Origin: Podochytrium sp. JEL0797
Lineage: Eukaryota; Chytridiomycota; Chytridiomycetes; Chytridiales; Chytriomycetaceae
DNA: 22,053 bases
Assembly: GCA_027596195.1 (NCBI GenBank)
Contig: JADGJG010000375.1
Span: forward strand, 1-22,053
Direction of reading: 5' to 3'
In this document: in pieces, positions 20,465 to 22,053 of the stretch
Layout: each line of letters starts with the position of its first letter
How positions within the stretch are numbered: the first letter of the stretch is position 1
Program-made: the position numbers and the translations under genes
The notes under the pieces: model-generated
Database searches by the model: none
What the model was told of the DNA's origin: nothing
Seen by the model: the letters and a program-made list of their open reading frames with translations, nothing else

Positions 20465-20470
20465 AATAAA
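20465..20470 (+). terminator. poly(A) signal AATAAA of the CBM9-like gene
   Basis: AATAAA 20 bp after the stop codon, followed by T-rich DNA. Confidence 0.6.
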
Positions 20471-20539
20471 TTAGTTTGTAATTATTTTTTTTTGGTGGGT
20501 TCCTTTACATTCAACACGTCTAAGATACGTGCACAGGGT

Positions 20540-20858
20540 ATCCTGTCGACCCAAGACTCAAACTCTCTTGTCCAAGTGCTCTGACTCCAACCGTCAGGGG
20601 TTTAATACTCTGGTTGAATACGCGCAGATCCAAATGCATGTTTCGATTCATCTGCTCGGAGAATATGCGATCTTTGAGGGTAATGTCGAAGAAGAGCCAA
20701 GTTTTTTGAAATATTTGATGGCGATTGGCGAGGCGGCGCCTCTGCTGGCTGAGATGAGAAGCCGCGGGAGGCAAAAGGAGGCGGATGAGATTGAAAATCA
20801 CGTCCAGAAACTTAAGTCTGACGTCTTTTAGTTTATTTAAATGAAAAGAAAGGGAAAA
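20540..20858 (+). pseudogene. duplicated 3' end of the ROD gene (broken)
   Basis: Closely matches the minus strand at 7725-8056: the last ROD exon from near its first base, the stop codon and about 27 bp of 3' UTR (GTTTATTTAAATGAAAAGAA shared). Long identical runs occur, such as the string coding LLAEMRSRGRQKEA. A shortened, rearranged stretch after the first dozen or so codons shifts the frame (TQDSNSLVQVL then stop; the rest continues in another frame from VEYAQIQM to SDVF). It lacks all upstream exons, so it is a fragment and not a functional gene. Its orientation is opposite to the parent's. Confidence 0.88.
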
Positions 20859-21441
20859 GTTCCTTTCAGACTATTTCGACAGTGCTTCTAAACAGGTTTT
20901 TCGCATGCAAACTTCATTGTTGCAGGGGGTTTCTTTCTGTTTGGATTTTGTCGGGTCTTTTATTGTCGAGGTTGGGGAAACGCGTCGAACAAGCACTTCC
21001 CGTCCCTTCCCTCCCCTTTCTTTCTAAGAGCGCAGATTGCCACATAACCCAGCTGGCGGGTTGATAGCAGTTAAGCTTGTCTTCATTGATGGGTGAGATC
21101 GCTCAACAACTCATCAACCGATCGTCCATGTCCCGTTGTAATTTTTTGGACATGTATGTAAGGGGGTACCTGTGTATCCTTGCATTCGATCGGTATTGGT
21201 ACCACGGGTTTCGACCCTTGATTGATGATATTGAGGAATCTAGCAGTCTCTTGCGTTGTTTGTTTTGGTTGACACTCGAGGGGTTGACAATAATATGGTT
21301 GTTCCTTACCAGTTACCCCCAAATAATTTGCCCGTTTTTTCGCGACTCTCAGCCCACTGAGCCTGAAAATACCTATAACATCTTGATTTTTAGCAAGTAA
21401 CTTCAATGCCATGGGCTCAGAAAACAAATTGATGTCATTGC
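20859..21441. other. unassigned stretch between two ROD relics
   Basis: 583 bp. A minus-strand frame at 21083-21427 (114 codons) and an overlapping plus-strand frame exist, but neither shows recognisable motifs; both may be chance or decayed mobile DNA. No RNA gene was recognised. Confidence 0.4.
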
Positions 21442-21585
21442 ACCAAATCTTCCAACTGTCACTTTAACCCCATCACCGCAAGGTTATCTTTCCAACGCGC
21501 TGAACCTGATCATCGACGCGTCGCTTTTGGATGCTTCGGCGATGGTGTCGCGGACATAGTACGCGGGCGTGACATCATACCATCA
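21442..21585 (-). pseudogene. internal ROD fragment (exon 9 region), decayed
   Basis: Matches 13893-14035 of the ROD gene at the DNA level. In minus frame it reads VTPAYYVRDTIAEASKSDAS against VTPAYYIHHTISEASKSDVS in ROD. It then accumulates a 2-bp length difference and a stop in the part corresponding to the parent's VELKRQLEDLV. More diverged than the 20.5-kb fragment and in the opposite orientation to it. Confidence 0.8.
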
Positions 21586-22053
21586 TTCCTTGGATTCTGT
21601 CGCATGCGCGTGTTGGATACATTATGTAAAACATAAATTTAAAAAACGACCTCGTAAAGAAGTGTAATTGCATCAACATTACCAAAGCATTTTTCGTTCT
21701 TGCAAGGTATTCCCACGTATACGTTACGTTGCATGACTAATACGAGAAGGGAGAGATTCTTTTCAGCATTTTCATTGTGGTACGAGAATTGTACGAGTTA
21801 CGAGGAAAAATTAGGGGTTGAAATGGAAACTCTGAGGAAGGCTGGAAGGGCGATGAAGGGTCATTCGGTGGAGATGATAGTAGAGATTCGGTTGTACGGT
21901 GTTGCCTTGCGAGGTGGCGTCTGGGCGAGTTCGACTTCGAGAGCCGAGAATTTGTGGATGGCAGTCCGAACATCCCATACCCACGATAACTTTCTCAAGA
22001 TCACCTGCCTGCGCCCTCGGGTGGCGATTCAGGTGGCGGAAGCCGGAAGGGGA
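21586..22053. other. right edge, no supported gene
   Basis: About 470 bp. From about 21820 to the edge a plus-strand frame is open (EMETLRKAGRAMKGHSVEMI ...) and minus-strand frames are also partly open. A possible splice acceptor CAG lies near 21999 on the minus strand. An incomplete gene crossing the edge cannot be excluded, but no family is recognisable. Confidence 0.35.

Noticed and set aside
20529..20831. A separate intact 100-codon gene
   Set aside because: It is the duplicated 3' end of ROD with a disrupted frame near its start and without the upstream exons.
21083..21427. Minus-strand ORF of 114 codons as a transposon protein
   Set aside because: No conserved residues of any transposase, integrase or reverse transcriptase could be identified.
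21737..21973. Minus-strand ORF of 78 codons, Ser/Pro-rich
   Set aside because: Low-complexity composition and an overlapping plus-strand open frame; neither is supported.
1..22053. tRNA, rRNA or CRISPR arrays
   Set aside because: No tRNA T-arm/D-arm combination, rRNA-like sequence or regularly spaced repeat array was recognised on either strand by eye.

Overview
The window looks like nuclear DNA of a fungus, most likely an early-diverging (chytrid-type) lineage. Protein genes are interrupted by many very short GT-AG introns (mostly 40-85 bp). There is a Ty1/copia retrotransposon, a Dbl-type Rho exchange factor, and a full-length homologue of the kinetochore protein ROD/KNTC1, which the model yeasts lack. 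The lineage is an inference; the gene structures come from splice signals and matching reading phases read directly from the sequence.

Layout, left to right. 1-2250 (minus strand): left-truncated Ty1/copia retrotransposon, open for 674 codons to the window edge. Its Gag carries an RNA recognition motif (RRM) where a CCHC zinc knuckle would be expected, followed by protease, GAG-pre-integrase and the start of integrase. Its leader holds a 44-bp direct repeat. 2380-2842 (minus): small two-exon gene of unknown function, divergent from 3012-7437 (plus), a nine-exon, 1325-residue RhoGEF (DH-PH) with a degenerate RhoGAP-like C-terminal part. 7752-17273 (minus, convergent with the RhoGEF): a 31-exon ROD/KNTC1 homologue of 2365 predicted residues. 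Its exon lengths sum exactly to a multiple of three and every junction is phase-consistent. Two of its 30 introns are outliers (341 and 399 bp) and carry low-complexity or repeated DNA. 17512-18047 (minus): small coiled-coil protein gene just upstream of ROD.

18.3-22 kb is gene-poor and full of relics. It holds the last 35 codons of an ABC transporter between inverted repeats, an unassigned small ORF, one intact intronless gene for a secreted CBM9-like protein (19698-20444, with TATA box and poly(A) signal), and two broken fragments copied from ROD: the 3' end at 20540-20858 and an internal piece at 21442-21585, in opposite orientations.

No operon-type logic applies. The two large genes both belong to cell division and cytoskeletal control (Rho signalling; kinetochore checkpoint), but their adjacency is probably incidental. 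The best candidate for something undescribed is the RRM-for-zinc-knuckle replacement in the retrotransposon Gag. The best story about this locus is a ROD gene that has shed fragments into a nearby relic-rich stretch.
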